Assembly: GCF_902825325.1 (NCBI RefSeq)
Contig: NZ_CADEAR010000005.1
Span: 186,001-250,000 of the forward strand
DNA from: Brucella tritici
GTDB lineage: Bacteria > Pseudomonadota > Alphaproteobacteria > Rhizobiales > Rhizobiaceae
Direction of reading: 5' to 3'
DNA length: 64,000 bases
Positions 8,409-18,512 of the stretch are shown here, piece by piece. The notes under the pieces are model-generated. The model ran no database searches, had not been told where the DNA came from, and saw only the letters and a program-made list of their open reading frames with translations. The translations under genes and the position numbers were made by a program. Each line of letters opens with the position of its first letter. Positions within the stretch are counted from its first letter, which is position 1.

Positions 8409-9803
8409 TTATTGCTTCTTTCCGGAGCCTGAAGCCGCAATACGGGCAACAAGGTCGGGCAGAGCCGAGGTTTCCATGAGGGGGAAGTTGCGATCTTTCC
8501 AAAGTTCGCCGCTGCCGCCGGGCACCTCTGCCTGCCGGAAACCGAGCTTCTCGGCTTCCTTGAGCCTCTGTACTGCATGCGTTACCGCGCGAACAGCACC
8601 GGAAAGGCTGATTTCGCCGAAATAAACACAATCTGGCGGAAGGGCAATACCGGCCATGGATGAAACCAGTGCAGCAGCCACAGCTATATCGGCGGCAGGC
8701 TCGCTGATACGATAACCGCCCGCAACATTCAGATAGACGTCGTGCTGCCCGAAACGAACGCCGCAATGTGATTCGAGAACGGCGAGAATCATGGCAAGTC
8801 GTCCGCCGTCCCAGCCGACGACCGCACGACGCGGGGTGCCAAGCGAGGAGGGGGCGACAAGCGCCTGTATCTCCACCAGCACGGGACGTGTGCCTTCCAT
8901 GCCAGCAAAGACAGCGGCACCTGGAGCCTTGGCGTTGCGTTCACCAAGGAAAAGCTCTGACGGGTTGGAAACCTCGCGCAGGCCACCATCGGACATCTCG
9001 AAAACACCGATCTCGTCGGTGGGGCCGAAACGGTTCTTCACCGTGCGCAGGATGCGGTAGTGATGCCCGCCTTCGCCTTCGAAATAGAGAACGCCATCGA
9101 CCATATGTTCGACCACGCGCGGACCGGCAATCTGGCCATCTTTGGTGACATGTCCCACCAGCACGACTGCGGAACCAGTCTGCTTGGCATAGCGGATCAT
9201 GGCTTGCGCCGACGAACGCACCTGCGTGACCGTGCCAGGAGCAGAATCTGCCATATCGGTCCAGAGCGTCTGGATCGAATCGATGATGACGAGGTCGGGT
9301 CGCTTGTTATCGGAAATGGTAGCGATGATGTCTTCGACGTTGGTTTCGGCGGCAAGTTCCACCGCCGACGATGCCACGCCCAGACGCTGCGCGCGCAGGC
9401 GAATCTGGGCAACCGCTTCTTCGCCCGAAACATAAACAATGCGATGGCCGCGATTGGAAAGGGCAGCTGCAGCCTGTGTCAAAAGTGTAGATTTTCCGAT
9501 GCCGGGATCGCCGCCGATCAGAAGGGCTGAACCGCGCACAAAGCCGCCGCCGGTCACACGATCAAGTTCGCTGATACCGGAAATGATCCGCGGCGCATCT
9601 TCAATGTCGCCGGACAGGGAGGTGAGGGCTACAGCGCGACCTTTGCGCTTGGACAACATGGCGCCGGGGCCGGAGCCGATGCCGCTATTGGTGCCTTCCT
9701 CGACGAGCGTGTTCCACTCGCCGCAGGAATCGCACTTGCCCGCCCAGCGCGTATGCACTGTGCCGCAATTCTGGCAGATGAACTGAATGCGCGCCTTGGC
9801 CAT
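8409..9803 (-). CDS. radA: DNA repair protein RadA
   Basis: RadA/Sms is a RecA-like ATPase that promotes branch migration in recombinational repair. The 464-residue protein has an N-terminal zinc finger (CQNCG..CDSCG, about residues 10-30), Walker A GGDPGIGKST near 97-106, the RadA-specific KNRFG motif (VKNRFGPTDEIG, about 257-268), and a C-terminal Lon-like domain. The start MAKARIQFICQNCG is conserved. The gene begins 27 bases after dnaB on the same strand, so the two are probably cotranscribed. Confidence 0.95.
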   Translation of the reverse strand: MAKARIQFICQNCGTVHTRWAGKCDSCGEWNTLVEEGTNSGIGSGPGAMLSKRKGRAVALTSLSGDIEDAPRIISGISELDRVTGGGFVRGSALLIGGDPGIGKSTLLTQAAAALSNRGHRIVYVSGEEAVAQIRLRAQRLGVASSAVELAAETNVEDIIATISDNKRPDLVIIDSIQTLWTDMADSAPGTVTQVRSSAQAMIRYAKQTGSAVVLVGHVTKDGQIAGPRVVEHMVDGVLYFEGEGGHHYRILRTVKNRFGPTDEIGVFEMSDGGLREVSNPSELFLGERNAKAPGAAVFAGMEGTRPVLVEIQALVAPSSLGTPRRAVVGWDGGRLAMILAVLESHCGVRFGQHDVYLNVAGGYRISEPAADIAVAAALVSSMAGIALPPDCVYFGEISLSGAVRAVTHAVQRLKEAEKLGFRQAEVPGGSGELWKDRNFPLMETSALPDLVARIAASGSGKKQ

Positions 9804-9830
9804 CAGAGACGCGCCCTTTTCGAAGAGATA

Positions 9831-11336
9831 TTATTCATACTGTTCGGGAAGATAGGAACCCTCGGCCAGATCTGCAAATCGCGTGAATTCGGACTGGAAG
9901 GCGAGCTTGACCGTTCCGGTCGGCCCGTGGCGCTGCTTGGCGATGATGACGTCAGCAGTGCCGCGCACTTTTTCAAAGTGCTGCTTCCATTCTTCATATT
10001 TCGGGTCGAATTCATCCCGCGGTTCGAGGTTCTTGACGTAATATTCCTCGCGGAACACGAAGAGCACCACGTCGGCGTCCTGCTCGATGGAGCCCGATTC
10101 ACGAAGGTCGGAGAGCTGTGGGCGCTTGTCGTCGCGGCTTTCCACCTGACGGGAGAGCTGTGAAAGCGCAATGATTGGAACATTCAGTTCCTTGCCAAGG
10201 GCCTTGAGGCCGGTGGTGATCTCGGTGATTTCCTGCACGCGGTTCTGTGCCGAGGCCTTCGACGAGCCGGTCATCAGCTGTACGTAGTCGATCACCAGAA
10301 CGTCGAGGCCGCGCTGGCGCTTGAGGCGACGAGCGCGGGCGGCGAGCTGCGCAATCGAGATGCCACCGGTCTGGTCGATATAGAGCGGGATTTTCTGCAT
10401 CACCTGCGAGCAGGCGACGAGCTTCTCGAAATCGGTCTCGGTGATATCACCACGGCGGATTTTCGAGGACGACACTTCCGTCTGCTCGGAAATGATACGG
10501 GTTGCGAGCTGTTCCGCCGACATTTCGAGCGAGAAGAAGCCGACAACGCCGCCATTGACGGCCTTCATCGAGCCATCGGCCTGTTGTTCGCCTTCATAAG
10601 AATTGGCGATGTTGAACGCAATATTGGTTGCAAGCGAGGTCTTACCCATACCCGGACGACCCGCAAGGATAATCAAATCGGAAGGCTGCAAGCCACCCAT
10701 CTTGCCATCGAGCGTATGGATGCCGGTAGAGACACCGGAAAGGTGGCCGTCACGCATAAAGGCGGCGTTGGCCATGTCCACAGCCGTGGTGACGGCGTCC
10801 TTGAAGGGCAGGAAACCGCCGTCATAGCGACCTGTTTCCGCTAGTTCGAACAGGCGGCGTTCAGCGTCTTCGATCTGTTCCTGTGGTGCCATGTCGACAG
10901 GCGCGTCATAGGCGACGTTCACCATGTCTTCGCCGATGCCGATTAGCGCGCGGCGTGTCGCCAGATCGTAAATCGCGCGGCCATAATCCTCGGCATTGAT
11001 GATGGTGACGGCTTCGGTTGCGAGACGGGTTACATACTGGAAGATCGTGAGATCGCCCACCTTGCCTTCGGTCGGCAGGAAGGTTTTCATCGTCACAGGA
11101 TTTGCCATCTTGCCCACGCGAATGAGATCGGTCGTGATCTCATAGATGCGACGGTGCAGAGGCTCGAAGAAATGGGTTGCCTTGAGGAAGTCCGATACCC
11201 GGTAAAAGGCATCGTTGTTGATCAGGATCGCGCCCAGCAGCGCCTGTTCCGCTTCAATATTATGGGGTGCTTCCCGATAAAGCGCGTCTTTTTGGTCCCG
11301 CACATCGTCGAGTTTGCGTACCGCCGCTTCCGCCAT
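9831..11336 (-). CDS. dnaB: Replicative DNA helicase DnaB
   Basis: DnaB is the hexameric helicase that unwinds DNA at the replication fork. The protein is 501 residues from ATG 11336 (MAEAAVRK); a TTG three codons upstream is less likely. The N-terminal domain begins PHNIEAEQALLGAILI. The RecA-like domain shows Walker A AGRPGMGKTS, the SLEMS motif and DVLVIDYVQLM (Walker B). The length fits the family and no intein is present. It leads the dnaB-radA unit. Confidence 0.97.
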   Translation of the reverse strand: MAEAAVRKLDDVRDQKDALYREAPHNIEAEQALLGAILINNDAFYRVSDFLKATHFFEPLHRRIYEITTDLIRVGKMANPVTMKTFLPTEGKVGDLTIFQYVTRLATEAVTIINAEDYGRAIYDLATRRALIGIGEDMVNVAYDAPVDMAPQEQIEDAERRLFELAETGRYDGGFLPFKDAVTTAVDMANAAFMRDGHLSGVSTGIHTLDGKMGGLQPSDLIILAGRPGMGKTSLATNIAFNIANSYEGEQQADGSMKAVNGGVVGFFSLEMSAEQLATRIISEQTEVSSSKIRRGDITETDFEKLVACSQVMQKIPLYIDQTGGISIAQLAARARRLKRQRGLDVLVIDYVQLMTGSSKASAQNRVQEITEITTGLKALGKELNVPIIALSQLSRQVESRDDKRPQLSDLRESGSIEQDADVVLFVFREEYYVKNLEPRDEFDPKYEEWKQHFEKVRGTADVIIAKQRHGPTGTVKLAFQSEFTRFADLAEGSYLPEQYE

Positions 11337-11522
11337 GATTCTCAATCCTGTCCCTGATGCAACCAGCTAGCCCTCAAGCGATGCCAAACGCAACGCGACT
11401 TCGAGTGATTCCTGCTGGAAGAGACAAGCTATACCATGATTCACACTGATCCACAGTTCGGATCATGGTTTTGTCAGTCCGCTGTTGACGCGGACTGACA
11501 TCTCGAATCGACAAGGTTGCTG

Positions 11523-12812
11523 TCAGGCGTTCATGCTTTTCTTGACGGCTCGAACCTCGCTATTGGCACCTTTCGGCGCGCTGTCGAGGCGCTTGAGGCG
11601 TTTTTCTTCAGCCTCGATATAGTTGCGGGTCAGCGGAACGGATTCCTGCCTGTGGGCGATCTGAATGTGGAACACCATCATGTTCTGCCAGCGGAACGCG
11701 CTTTCCGATGCCGCCAGATAAAACTCCCACATGCGGCAGAAACGCTCGTCATAAAGCGCTTTGGCCTTGTCGCGATTGGCCATGAAGGCCTCTCGCCACG
11801 CCTTCAGCGTTTCCGCATAGTGCAGCCTGAGAATTTCTACGTCGGTGACATAGAGCCCGGCCTTTTCAATATGCGGTAGAACCTCTGAAAGTGCGGGAAT
11901 ATAACCACCTGGGAAGATGTATTTGCGAATGAACGGATTGGTCGCTCCCGGACCATCTGCTCGTCCGATGGCATGTAGAAGGAAAACGCCATCCGGCTTC
12001 ATCAGGCGAGCGACGTGCTGGAAATATTCAGCGAAATGGCCAACACCAACATGTTCGAACATGCCAACCGACACCAGCCGGTCAAACTTGTCGTCGATGT
12101 TGCGATAGTCGGTCAGTTCGAACTTCGCACGGTCGGCCAGTCCTTCATCCTGAGCGCGCTGATTGGCAATGGCGTGCTGTTCTTCGGACAAGGTTACGCC
12201 GGTGACATTGGCCTTGAGATGGCGGGCGAGATATAGCCCCATGCCGCCCCAGCCACAGCCGATATCGAGCACCTTGTCGCCTTCCTTCACCAGCATCTTC
12301 GCGGCGATATGGCGTTTTTTGGCAAGCTGTGCCTCGGCCAGCGTGGCATTCGGTGGATCGAAATAGGCACAGGAATATTGCTTGTCGGGATCGAGAAACA
12401 GGTCATAAAGCTCGCCCGAAAGATCATAGTGACTTTTGATGTTGTTGGAAGAACGCGAAATCGTGTTCATCTGCTGGAAACGGCGAAACAGAATACGCAG
12501 TTTGGCCAGAGCCTTCATCCATGGTTCTGTGGCAGCTGTCGGCCCGGTATTTTCAAACACGATCCGCAGCAGCGCGTAAATATCGCCTTCCAGAAAGTCG
12601 ATCTCGCCGTCCATGAAGCACTCTGCGAGTTTCAGTTCCGGGTCGAGTGCTACGGCGCGCTCTGCATGTTTTGTCTTGAAATGTATATGAACCGGCACGC
12701 CCGTCTTGTCGCCATACTGCGAACGCCCACCACTAGAATCGGTAACCGTCAGGTCACCGGTTTTAATCATATGCGAAAGAACAGTACGCATCATTCCATA
12801 CATCGGCCCCAT
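11523..12812 (-). CDS. cfa: Cyclopropane-fatty-acyl-phospholipid synthase family protein
   Basis: The 429-residue protein has the CFA-synthase layout: an N-terminal lipid-binding part with IHFKTKHAERAVALDPELKL, then the SAM-dependent methyltransferase fold with VLDIGCGWGGMGLYLA near residues 184-199. NNIKSHYDLSGELYDLFLDP is the conserved entry to the catalytic domain. It would transfer methylene from SAM to unsaturated acyl chains of membrane phospholipids; cyclopropane acids are abundant in Brucellaceae. The exact start is unsure because MGPMYGMM offers several Met codons. Confidence 0.88.
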   Translation of the reverse strand: MGPMYGMMRTVLSHMIKTGDLTVTDSSGGRSQYGDKTGVPVHIHFKTKHAERAVALDPELKLAECFMDGEIDFLEGDIYALLRIVFENTGPTAATEPWMKALAKLRILFRRFQQMNTISRSSNNIKSHYDLSGELYDLFLDPDKQYSCAYFDPPNATLAEAQLAKKRHIAAKMLVKEGDKVLDIGCGWGGMGLYLARHLKANVTGVTLSEEQHAIANQRAQDEGLADRAKFELTDYRNIDDKFDRLVSVGMFEHVGVGHFAEYFQHVARLMKPDGVFLLHAIGRADGPGATNPFIRKYIFPGGYIPALSEVLPHIEKAGLYVTDVEILRLHYAETLKAWREAFMANRDKAKALYDERFCRMWEFYLAASESAFRWQNMMVFHIQIAHRQESVPLTRNYIEAEEKRLKRLDSAPKGANSEVRAVKKSMNA

Positions 12813-13034
12813 CTCCTCTTGGGGATCGAAGCAGGCGCACGTCCATGCGTTTGCATGGCAGGCGGCGGTGCATAAGTATCAGAGCCGCACTGTCATCAGA
12901 TTTTCAGGCAATATCCCCTCGGTCAATCGGCCTCGGGAGTAATGCCCAAGCAACGCAGACGTTTCCGTCAGCACCCTCTCCAATCCAATACTAATATGCA
13001 GAATAGGGAGTTTTACCGATCTGAAAAGAGAAAA

Positions 13035-13057
13035 TGCCCGGCGAAGGCCGCCGGGCA
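13035..13057 (-). terminator. Intrinsic terminator after rplI
   Basis: TGCCCGGCG (13035-13043) pairs perfectly with CGCCGGGCA (13049-13057). On the minus strand the stem is followed by TTTTCTCTTTT. It should end the ribosomal-protein operon. A second weaker inverted repeat (ATGGGAATG 13080-13088, CATTCCCAT 13106-13114) lies between it and the rplI stop. The remainder of 12813-13132 holds no convincing gene. Confidence 0.75.
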
Positions 13058-13132
13058 CGATCATATAAAGTTTACCACGATGGGAATGCATGCCATCTGA
13101 CTGGCCATTCCCATGGATAATAGGGGGCTAAA

Positions 13133-13702
13133 TTAAGCCTGATCTTCAGCTTCGTCTTCTTCGTCGAAAACTTCTTCCGACAGAGGCTGTTCTTCGATGC
13201 CGTAAATAGCTTCGATCGAGGTCAGGTCTTCACCCTTTGCCTGACGTTCGGCTTCTTCAGTCGAACGTGCGATATTGACCGTAACCTGAACCTGAACTTC
13301 CGGATGCAGCAAAATCGAAACTTCGTGCAGGCCGATTGTCTTGATCGGATGGTTCAGTTCAACCTGGTTGCGGTGCAGGCTGAAGCCGTTAGCCGAGATG
13401 ATGTCGGCGATGTCACGGGTCGAAACGGAACCGTAGAGCTGGCCGGTTTCACCAGCCGAACGCACAACGATGAACGATTCGCCGTTGAGCTTGGTTGCAA
13501 CTGCTTCGGCTTCGTTCTTGCGTTCCAGGTTCTGGGCTTCGAGCTGAGCGCGCTGGCCTTCGAACTTCTTCTTGTTGGCTTCGTTGGCACGAAGAGCCTT
13601 GCCCTGCGGGAGTAGGAAGTTACGGGCATAGCCGTCCTTGACCTTGACGGTTTCGCCCATCTGGCCGAGGCGGCCGATACGTTCCAGAAGAATAACGTCC
13701 AT
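13133..13702 (-). CDS. rplI: 50S ribosomal protein L9
   Basis: The N-terminus [20 protein letters not shown] and the following [16 protein letters not shown] are the L9 signature. The product is 189 residues, about 40 longer than in E. coli because of an acidic tail ([14 protein letters not shown]), a common alphaproteobacterial extension. L9 binds 23S rRNA near the L1 stalk. It is the last gene of the rpsF-rpsR-DUF2232-rplI operon. Confidence 0.97.
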   Translation of the reverse strand: MDVILLERIGRLGQMGETVKVKDGYARNFLLPQGKALRANEANKKKFEGQRAQLEAQNLERKNEAEAVATKLNGESFIVVRSAGETGQLYGSVSTRDIADIISANGFSLHRNQVELNHPIKTIGLHEVSILLHPEVQVQVTVNIARSTEEAERQAKGEDLTSIEAIYGIEEQPLSEEVFDEEDEAEDQA

Positions 13703-13731
13703 TGGAGTTTCCTTTCGAGTTTCTGATTCGG

Positions 13732-14703
13732 TTACTGACTGTCAGTGCCCGGCATTTTCGAGACTGGCGCACCGCGCGAAGTGTCGAAAAGTCCGAGAAC
13801 CATGAAGATGAAAAGCAGGAATGCGAAGAGTATGATCGCAAAGTAGGCAAGCCACAGCGCCACCGGGCGCCACACTTTGCCACGTGTGCGAAAATGCATG
13901 ATGGCAAGACCTGACATCATGAAACCAGCGCTGAGCGCACCGGCAACAACGGTTGCGATCAATCCGGCGCCGCCGGGAAGAAATGCAACCGCAAGAGCGA
14001 CCGCGAAGACGAGCAGGGCCGGGCGCGGCATGCGCAGCGTTGCGGGCCAGTCGTCACGCGGACGGCGCAGACGACCAGACATGGAGATCAGGCGCTGTGC
14101 CAGATAAAGATTGCCGACGAGAATTGCGAGGCAGGTTGCTGGCTGGATCGCGGGCAGGACGACCATCAGCAGCGACGTTACATTGTTGCGAATGTCGTCG
14201 CTGGCGGTGAACTGCGGATCGGCTTCAGCAACCCGGTCGATAAGCGTATTTGCAAGTTCGCGCGCCATGTCCGGGCCAAAGCCCAGAATCGCACCGATGA
14301 CGATGAAGCTGAGCGCCACCATCATGGCAAGCCGGAACACGATGTCCGACAGCGGATACCAGACGAGAATATCTTTCGGTCCGCCCACTTCCTCGGCCGG
14401 CCGCGCGAGGCCGGACAGATAAGCGCCGGTTGCTGCAGGAATGAAGCTCGTCAATGCCATCAGGAGTGCTGCAAGCGGGACGGCGACAACGCCGACGGCA
14501 ACCGTGGCTGTGGCGGCGGCAACGATACCGGCGCTCGAACCCCAGCCAAGGGCAACAACGAAGATGGGCAGTGGTGTCAGGAAGTAGAGAACCATGGCCA
14601 TAGCCGCCACCGCGCCGCCCTGGGCGATGACGCCGGACGACATCAAGGCCGAGGCAAGCCCCGCCAATATGCCGATACCGATAATGGTTCCATTGAATTT
14701 CAT
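13732..14703 (-). CDS. DUF2232-family membrane protein
   Basis: The 323-residue protein is almost entirely hydrophobic with about eight membrane segments, and begins [20 protein letters not shown] at the ATG at 14703. An upstream in-frame start would add 32 residues with no membrane character. DUF2232 (YybS-like) proteins occur in this ribosomal operon in many alphaproteobacteria and Firmicutes, but their function is not established. It ends 30 bases before rplI. Confidence 0.8.
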   Translation of the reverse strand: MKFNGTIIGIGILAGLASALMSSGVIAQGGAVAAMAMVLYFLTPLPIFVVALGWGSSAGIVAAATATVAVGVVAVPLAALLMALTSFIPAATGAYLSGLARPAEEVGGPKDILVWYPLSDIVFRLAMMVALSFIVIGAILGFGPDMARELANTLIDRVAEADPQFTASDDIRNNVTSLLMVVLPAIQPATCLAILVGNLYLAQRLISMSGRLRRPRDDWPATLRMPRPALLVFAVALAVAFLPGGAGLIATVVAGALSAGFMMSGLAIMHFRTRGKVWRPVALWLAYFAIILFAFLLFIFMVLGLFDTSRGAPVSKMPGTDSQ

Positions 14704-14855
14704 CAGTTTCGCTGTCCTGCTCCGGTCTTGCCGGTTCGTGCAGTTAGAGGCAGTTGCCCCAACTTGGGTTTTTATTACGCTCCGTTGCGCCCATCGCAAT
14801 GGAGGAAAGGGACGCGGGAGGCGATCTCTGAGAACGCGCCTCCCGAATCTAGTTC

Positions 14856-15104
14856 TTACTTCACAACGTAAGGCAGCAGGCCGAGGAAACGAGCGCGCTT
14901 GATCGCCTTGGCGAGTTCACGCTGCTTCTTCTGGCTGACAGCCGTAATACGGGAAGGAACGATCTTGCCGCGTTCGGAAATGTAACGCTGCAGAAGCTTG
15001 ATGTCCTTGTAGTCGATCTTCGGTGCGTTTGCGCCGGAGAACGGGCACGTCTTGCGACGGCGATGGAAAGGACGACGGGTCGGGATCTGATTGATATCAA
15101 CCAT
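14856..15104 (-). CDS. rpsR: 30S ribosomal protein S18
   Basis: The 82-residue product has the S18 core: [20 protein letters not shown] and [20 protein letters not shown]. It binds next to S6 on the 30S platform. It starts two bases after the rpsF stop, consistent with translational coupling. Confidence 0.97.
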   Translation of the reverse strand: MVDINQIPTRRPFHRRRKTCPFSGANAPKIDYKDIKLLQRYISERGKIVPSRITAVSQKKQRELAKAIKRARFLGLLPYVVK

Positions 15105-15106
15105 GA

Positions 15107-15562
15107 TTATGCTCCTTCACCAGCTTCGTTGTCGCGCGGGCGACGTGGGCCGCGATCACCACGGTCACCGCGATCACCACGGTCGAAACCGCCTTCACGA
15201 CGACGCGGACGATCATCACCATCGCGTTCGCGACGGTCGTCACGGCGGGTGAGCATGGCCGACTGGCCTTCTTCGTGTTCTTCAACGCGAACGGTGAGGA
15301 AACGAAGAACGTCTTCGTTGATGCGCATCTGGCGTTCCATTTCGGCAACGGCTGCAGCCGGAGCGTCAATGTTTACGAGCGTGTAATACGCCTTGCGATT
15401 CTTCTTGATACGGTAGGTGAGGGGACGCAGACCCCAGCTTTCGACCTTACCGACCTTGCCGCCATTAGCTTCGAGGACACCCTTGTACTGTTCGACGAGA
15501 GCGTCGACCTGCTGCTGGGAAATGTCCTGGCGGGCAAGAAGCACATGTTCATAAAGAGCCAT
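15107..15562 (-). CDS. rpsF: 30S ribosomal protein S6
   Basis: S6 pairs with S18 on the 30S platform. The start [18 protein letters not shown] at 15562 is conserved, and the protein is 151 residues. The body up to about residue 105 is standard. It is followed by a charged Arg/Asp/Gly tail with DRG repeated four times (near residues 130-141), encoded by near-identical 9-bp units. The tail is longer than in enterobacteria and could vary between strains by slippage. First gene of the operon. Confidence 0.96.
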   Translation of the reverse strand: MALYEHVLLARQDISQQQVDALVEQYKGVLEANGGKVGKVESWGLRPLTYRIKKNRKAYYTLVNIDAPAAAVAEMERQMRINEDVLRFLTVRVEEHEEGQSAMLTRRDDRRERDGDDRPRRREGGFDRGDRGDRGDRGPRRPRDNEAGEGA

Positions 15563-15970
15563 TGGCTTTGCCTTTCTTCTGTTACAACATGCCGACACCA
15601 ACGGCTAAGCCTCTGCGACTTCTCTTTTGCCGGAAAACCGGTGAAGAAAGGACGCTCACTGAGACGATCGAGAGCGGAGACACGGGAGGCAGAAGCGCTT
15701 ATGACTTCTACGGATGTTCGTGAATTTAACTGCACAAACAACCGGCCCTCCGTTCAGCCCCCAGCTGGTGCCGAGCAATGAACGGGCGGCTATTACGTGT
15801 TTTTCCCCGGCTTTGCAAGGCGCAAACCGCACAAAAACCGGGAAATACTTGACTTTGCTGCCCTCACTGAGGCACATCCCGCCAAATTGTGCATTTAATT
15901 GCGGGCATGTCGGCGAAAACGGACATCGGTTTCGACATTATCATATGCTTAAAACCAGAATGAGGCATCA
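15563..15970. promoter_or_regulatory. Divergent intergenic region between rpsF and fabD, with a candidate rpsF promoter
   Basis: This stretch of about 400 bases holds no convincing gene. On the minus strand TTGCAA (15813-15818), a 17-base spacer and TAATAG (15790-15795) form a sigma70-like promoter facing rpsF. On the plus strand GAGGCATCA precedes the fabD ATG. No riboswitch-like structure was recognised. Confidence 0.4.
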
Positions 15971-16915
15971 ATGGCGGTAGCATTTACTTTCCCCGGACAA
16001 GGCAGCCAGGCGGTGGGCATGGGCAAGGCTCTGGCCGAGCAGTTCGCTGAAGCGCGCGCCGTTTTCGATGAAGTGGACGCGGCATTAGGCGAAAAGCTTT
16101 CCGCTACCATGTTTGAAGGACCGGAAGACGTATTGACGCTGACCGCCAATGCCCAGCCTGCGCTGATGGCCGTTTCGATGGCTGTGCTGCGCGTCATGGA
16201 AGCGCGCGGCTTTTCGCTGAAAGACAAGGTTTCTTATGTTGCCGGGCATTCGCTTGGTGAATATTCGGCGCTTTGCGCAGCCGGAACTTTCTCGCTTGCC
16301 GATACGGCGCGCCTCCTGCGCATTCGCGGTAATGCGATGCAGAAGGCTGTCCCTGTCGGTGAAGGAGCAATGGCAGCGATCATCGGCCTGCAGCATGGCG
16401 ATGTAGAAGCAGTCTGTGCTGAAGCCGAAGCATCCGGTTCGGTCCAGATCGCCAATGACAATGGCGGTGGACAGCTCGTCATTTCCGGTTCCAAGGCTGC
16501 GGTCGAACTGGCAGCTTCGCTTGCTTCCGAAAAGGGCGCCAAGCGTGCCATCATGCTGCCCGTATCCGCTCCCTTCCATTCAACTCTGATGGGCCCTGCC
16601 GCTGACGCGATGCGCGAAGCGCTTGCGTCGGTTGAAAAGCACAATCCGATCGTGCCGCTTATCGCCAATGTGCGCGCAGCGCCGGTCACCGATGCCAACG
16701 AGATTGCTGATCTTCTCGTCGAGCAGGTTACAGGTCAGGTGCGCTGGCGTGAAACGGTCGAATGGTTTGCAGCCAATGGCGTCACCACGCTTTATGAAGT
16801 AGGTTCTGGCAAGGTTCTGACTGGTCTGGCACGCCGCATCTCGAAGGATGTATCCGGTGCTGTGGTTGGTTCTGCCGAAGAAATTGAAGCAGCGCTTGCT
16901 GCTCTCAGCGCCTGA
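15971..16915 (+). CDS. fabD: Malonyl-CoA:ACP transacylase
   Basis: FabD transfers malonyl groups from CoA to acyl carrier protein to feed fatty-acid elongation in the cytoplasm. The 314-residue protein has the N-terminal FPGQGSQAVGMG, the nucleophile in GHSLG (Ser94), and the catalytic His region SAPFHSTLM at about 199-207. It is followed by fabG, acpP and fabF on the same strand. One palindromic repeat sits directly after its stop. Confidence 0.97.
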   Translation: MAVAFTFPGQGSQAVGMGKALAEQFAEARAVFDEVDAALGEKLSATMFEGPEDVLTLTANAQPALMAVSMAVLRVMEARGFSLKDKVSYVAGHSLGEYSALCAAGTFSLADTARLLRIRGNAMQKAVPVGEGAMAAIIGLQHGDVEAVCAEAEASGSVQIANDNGGGQLVISGSKAAVELAASLASEKGAKRAIMLPVSAPFHSTLMGPAADAMREALASVEKHNPIVPLIANVRAAPVTDANEIADLLVEQVTGQVRWRETVEWFAANGVTTLYEVGSGKVLTGLARRISKDVSGAVVGSAEEIEAALAALSA

Positions 16916-16953
16916 TCCCGAAAAGTTGCAGACTTTTCGGATAAGATCATGCG
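16914..16953. repeat. Palindromic repeat between fabD and fabG
   Basis: CCGAAAAGT (16918-16926) pairs with ACTTTTCGG (16932-16940) around a five-base loop, flanked by GATC and GATC(ATGCG). It resembles the repeats at 666 and 51931 and starts within the fabD stop codon. Confidence 0.6.
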
Positions 16954-16983
16954 ATGGAAATCGAGAAGCTAAAAGGATCCGAC

Positions 16984-17721
16984 ATGTTTGATCTGACTGG
17001 CCGCAAGGCTCTGGTAACCGGCGCAACCGGCGGTCTTGGCGAAGCGATTGCCCGCGCCCTTCATGCGCAGGGTGCAATCGTCGGCCTGCACGGCACACGC
17101 GAAGAAAAGCTGAAAGAGCTTGCCGCTGAACTTGGCGACCGCACCTTCATCTTTCCGGCCAATCTTTCTGACCGCGAAGCCGTCAAGGCCCTGGGTCAGA
17201 AGGCGGAAGAGGAAATGGGCGGCGTTGACATTCTGGTCAACAATGCTGGCATCACGCGCGATGGCCTGTTTGTGCGCATGAGCGACGAAGACTGGGATGC
17301 GGTTCTCAATGTTAATCTTACGTCCGTTTTCAATCTGACGCGTGAGTTGACCCATCCGATGATGCGCCGCCGCAATGGCCGTATCATCAATATTACGTCG
17401 ATTGTTGGCGTGACCGGCAATCCGGGTCAGGCGAACTATTGCGCTTCGAAAGCTGGCCTCATCGGCTTTTCCAAGTCATTGGCGCAGGAAATCGCCAGCC
17501 GCAATGTAACGGTTAACTGCATCGCTCCGGGCTTCATCGAATCGGCCATGACCGACAAGCTGAACGAAAAGCAGAAGGAAGCGATCATGAGCAATATCCC
17601 CATGAAGCGCATGGGCGTTGGTGGCGATATTGCTGCGGCAGTTGTCTATCTGGCAAGCGACGAGGCAGCCTATGTGACGGGTCAGACCCTGCACATCAAT
17701 GGCGGCATGGCCATGATCTAA
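16984..17721 (+). CDS. fabG: 3-oxoacyl-ACP reductase
   Basis: FabG is the NADPH-dependent ketoreductase of fatty-acid elongation. The 245-residue SDR has TGATGGLG at 13-20, NNAG near 86-89 and the catalytic Ser..YCASK (Tyr about 152, Lys about 156). The ATG at 16984 follows AAAAGGATCCGAC and is preferred to the upstream in-frame ATG at 16954. Its place between fabD and acpP fixes the assignment. Confidence 0.96.
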   Translation: MFDLTGRKALVTGATGGLGEAIARALHAQGAIVGLHGTREEKLKELAAELGDRTFIFPANLSDREAVKALGQKAEEEMGGVDILVNNAGITRDGLFVRMSDEDWDAVLNVNLTSVFNLTRELTHPMMRRRNGRIINITSIVGVTGNPGQANYCASKAGLIGFSKSLAQEIASRNVTVNCIAPGFIESAMTDKLNEKQKEAIMSNIPMKRMGVGGDIAAAVVYLASDEAAYVTGQTLHINGGMAMI

Positions 17722-17997
17722 GTCTCCTTCTTCCCTCTATTATGGTATAAAATGCCTTAATACGGGGGATGGAGAAGGAAAAGGCGCTTTGCCTTGCTCA
17801 AGAAGCATGGTAATGCGCCCATCGAGAATTGCGGCATTCTGAGTAGAAGTGCCGCGATCCTGTTCCGAAAGGAATATCCACAGGATGACTGTCCGGGCGG
17901 CTTCGCTCGAAACTTGGCAGACATCTTATAACTTGATTACAATCCTGCATGCCGCTAACCAAGGCAGAGCAACAAACACACAGGTCGAGGTTCCGAC

Positions 17998-18234
17998 ATG
18001 AGCGATACCGCAGAGCGCGTCAAGAAAATCGTTGTTGAACATCTGGGCGTAGATGCCGACAAGGTCACGGAAGGCGCAAGCTTCATCGATGACCTCGGCG
18101 CAGACAGCCTCGACACGGTCGAGCTGGTCATGGCTTTCGAAGAAGAATTCGGCGTTGAAATTCCTGACGACGCTGCCGAAACGATCCTTACGGTCGGCGA
18201 CGCTGTGAAGTTCATCGACAAGGCTTCCGCCTAA
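17998..18234 (+). CDS. acpP: Acyl carrier protein
   Basis: The 78-residue acidic protein carries growing acyl chains on a phosphopantetheine arm. The attachment site is Ser37 in the conserved [10 protein letters not shown]. The 276 bases between fabG and acpP contain no gene, so acpP may also have its own promoter there. Confidence 0.98.
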   Translation: MSDTAERVKKIVVEHLGVDADKVTEGASFIDDLGADSLDTVELVMAFEEEFGVEIPDDAAETILTVGDAVKFIDKASA

Positions 18235-18512
18235 TCTGAACTTGGCATTGGGCTGGGGTTCTCGCGAATCCCGGCCCTGCTTGTCTTTAATCGTCTCTTT
18301 CGCATCCGCGATTGGGACGAATTTGTACAACGGTCGTTCAACGGCCTGTTTGTGAATCTGCCAGAACACTGATCGGAGATCATGTTTGACGTGGCAGGCT
18401 CCGGTTTTAACAATTGGAGCACCATCCCTTTCAGTCAGGCCCGGACATATGTTCTGCCGGTTAAAGCCTGCGGGGCGGTGTTCGTGACATAACAAAGTTT
18501 TAAGGGGTGGAT

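Noticed and set aside
12879-13091. 70-codon minus-strand frame between cfa and rplI
   Set aside because: It runs through the rplI terminator hairpin and shows no family features.
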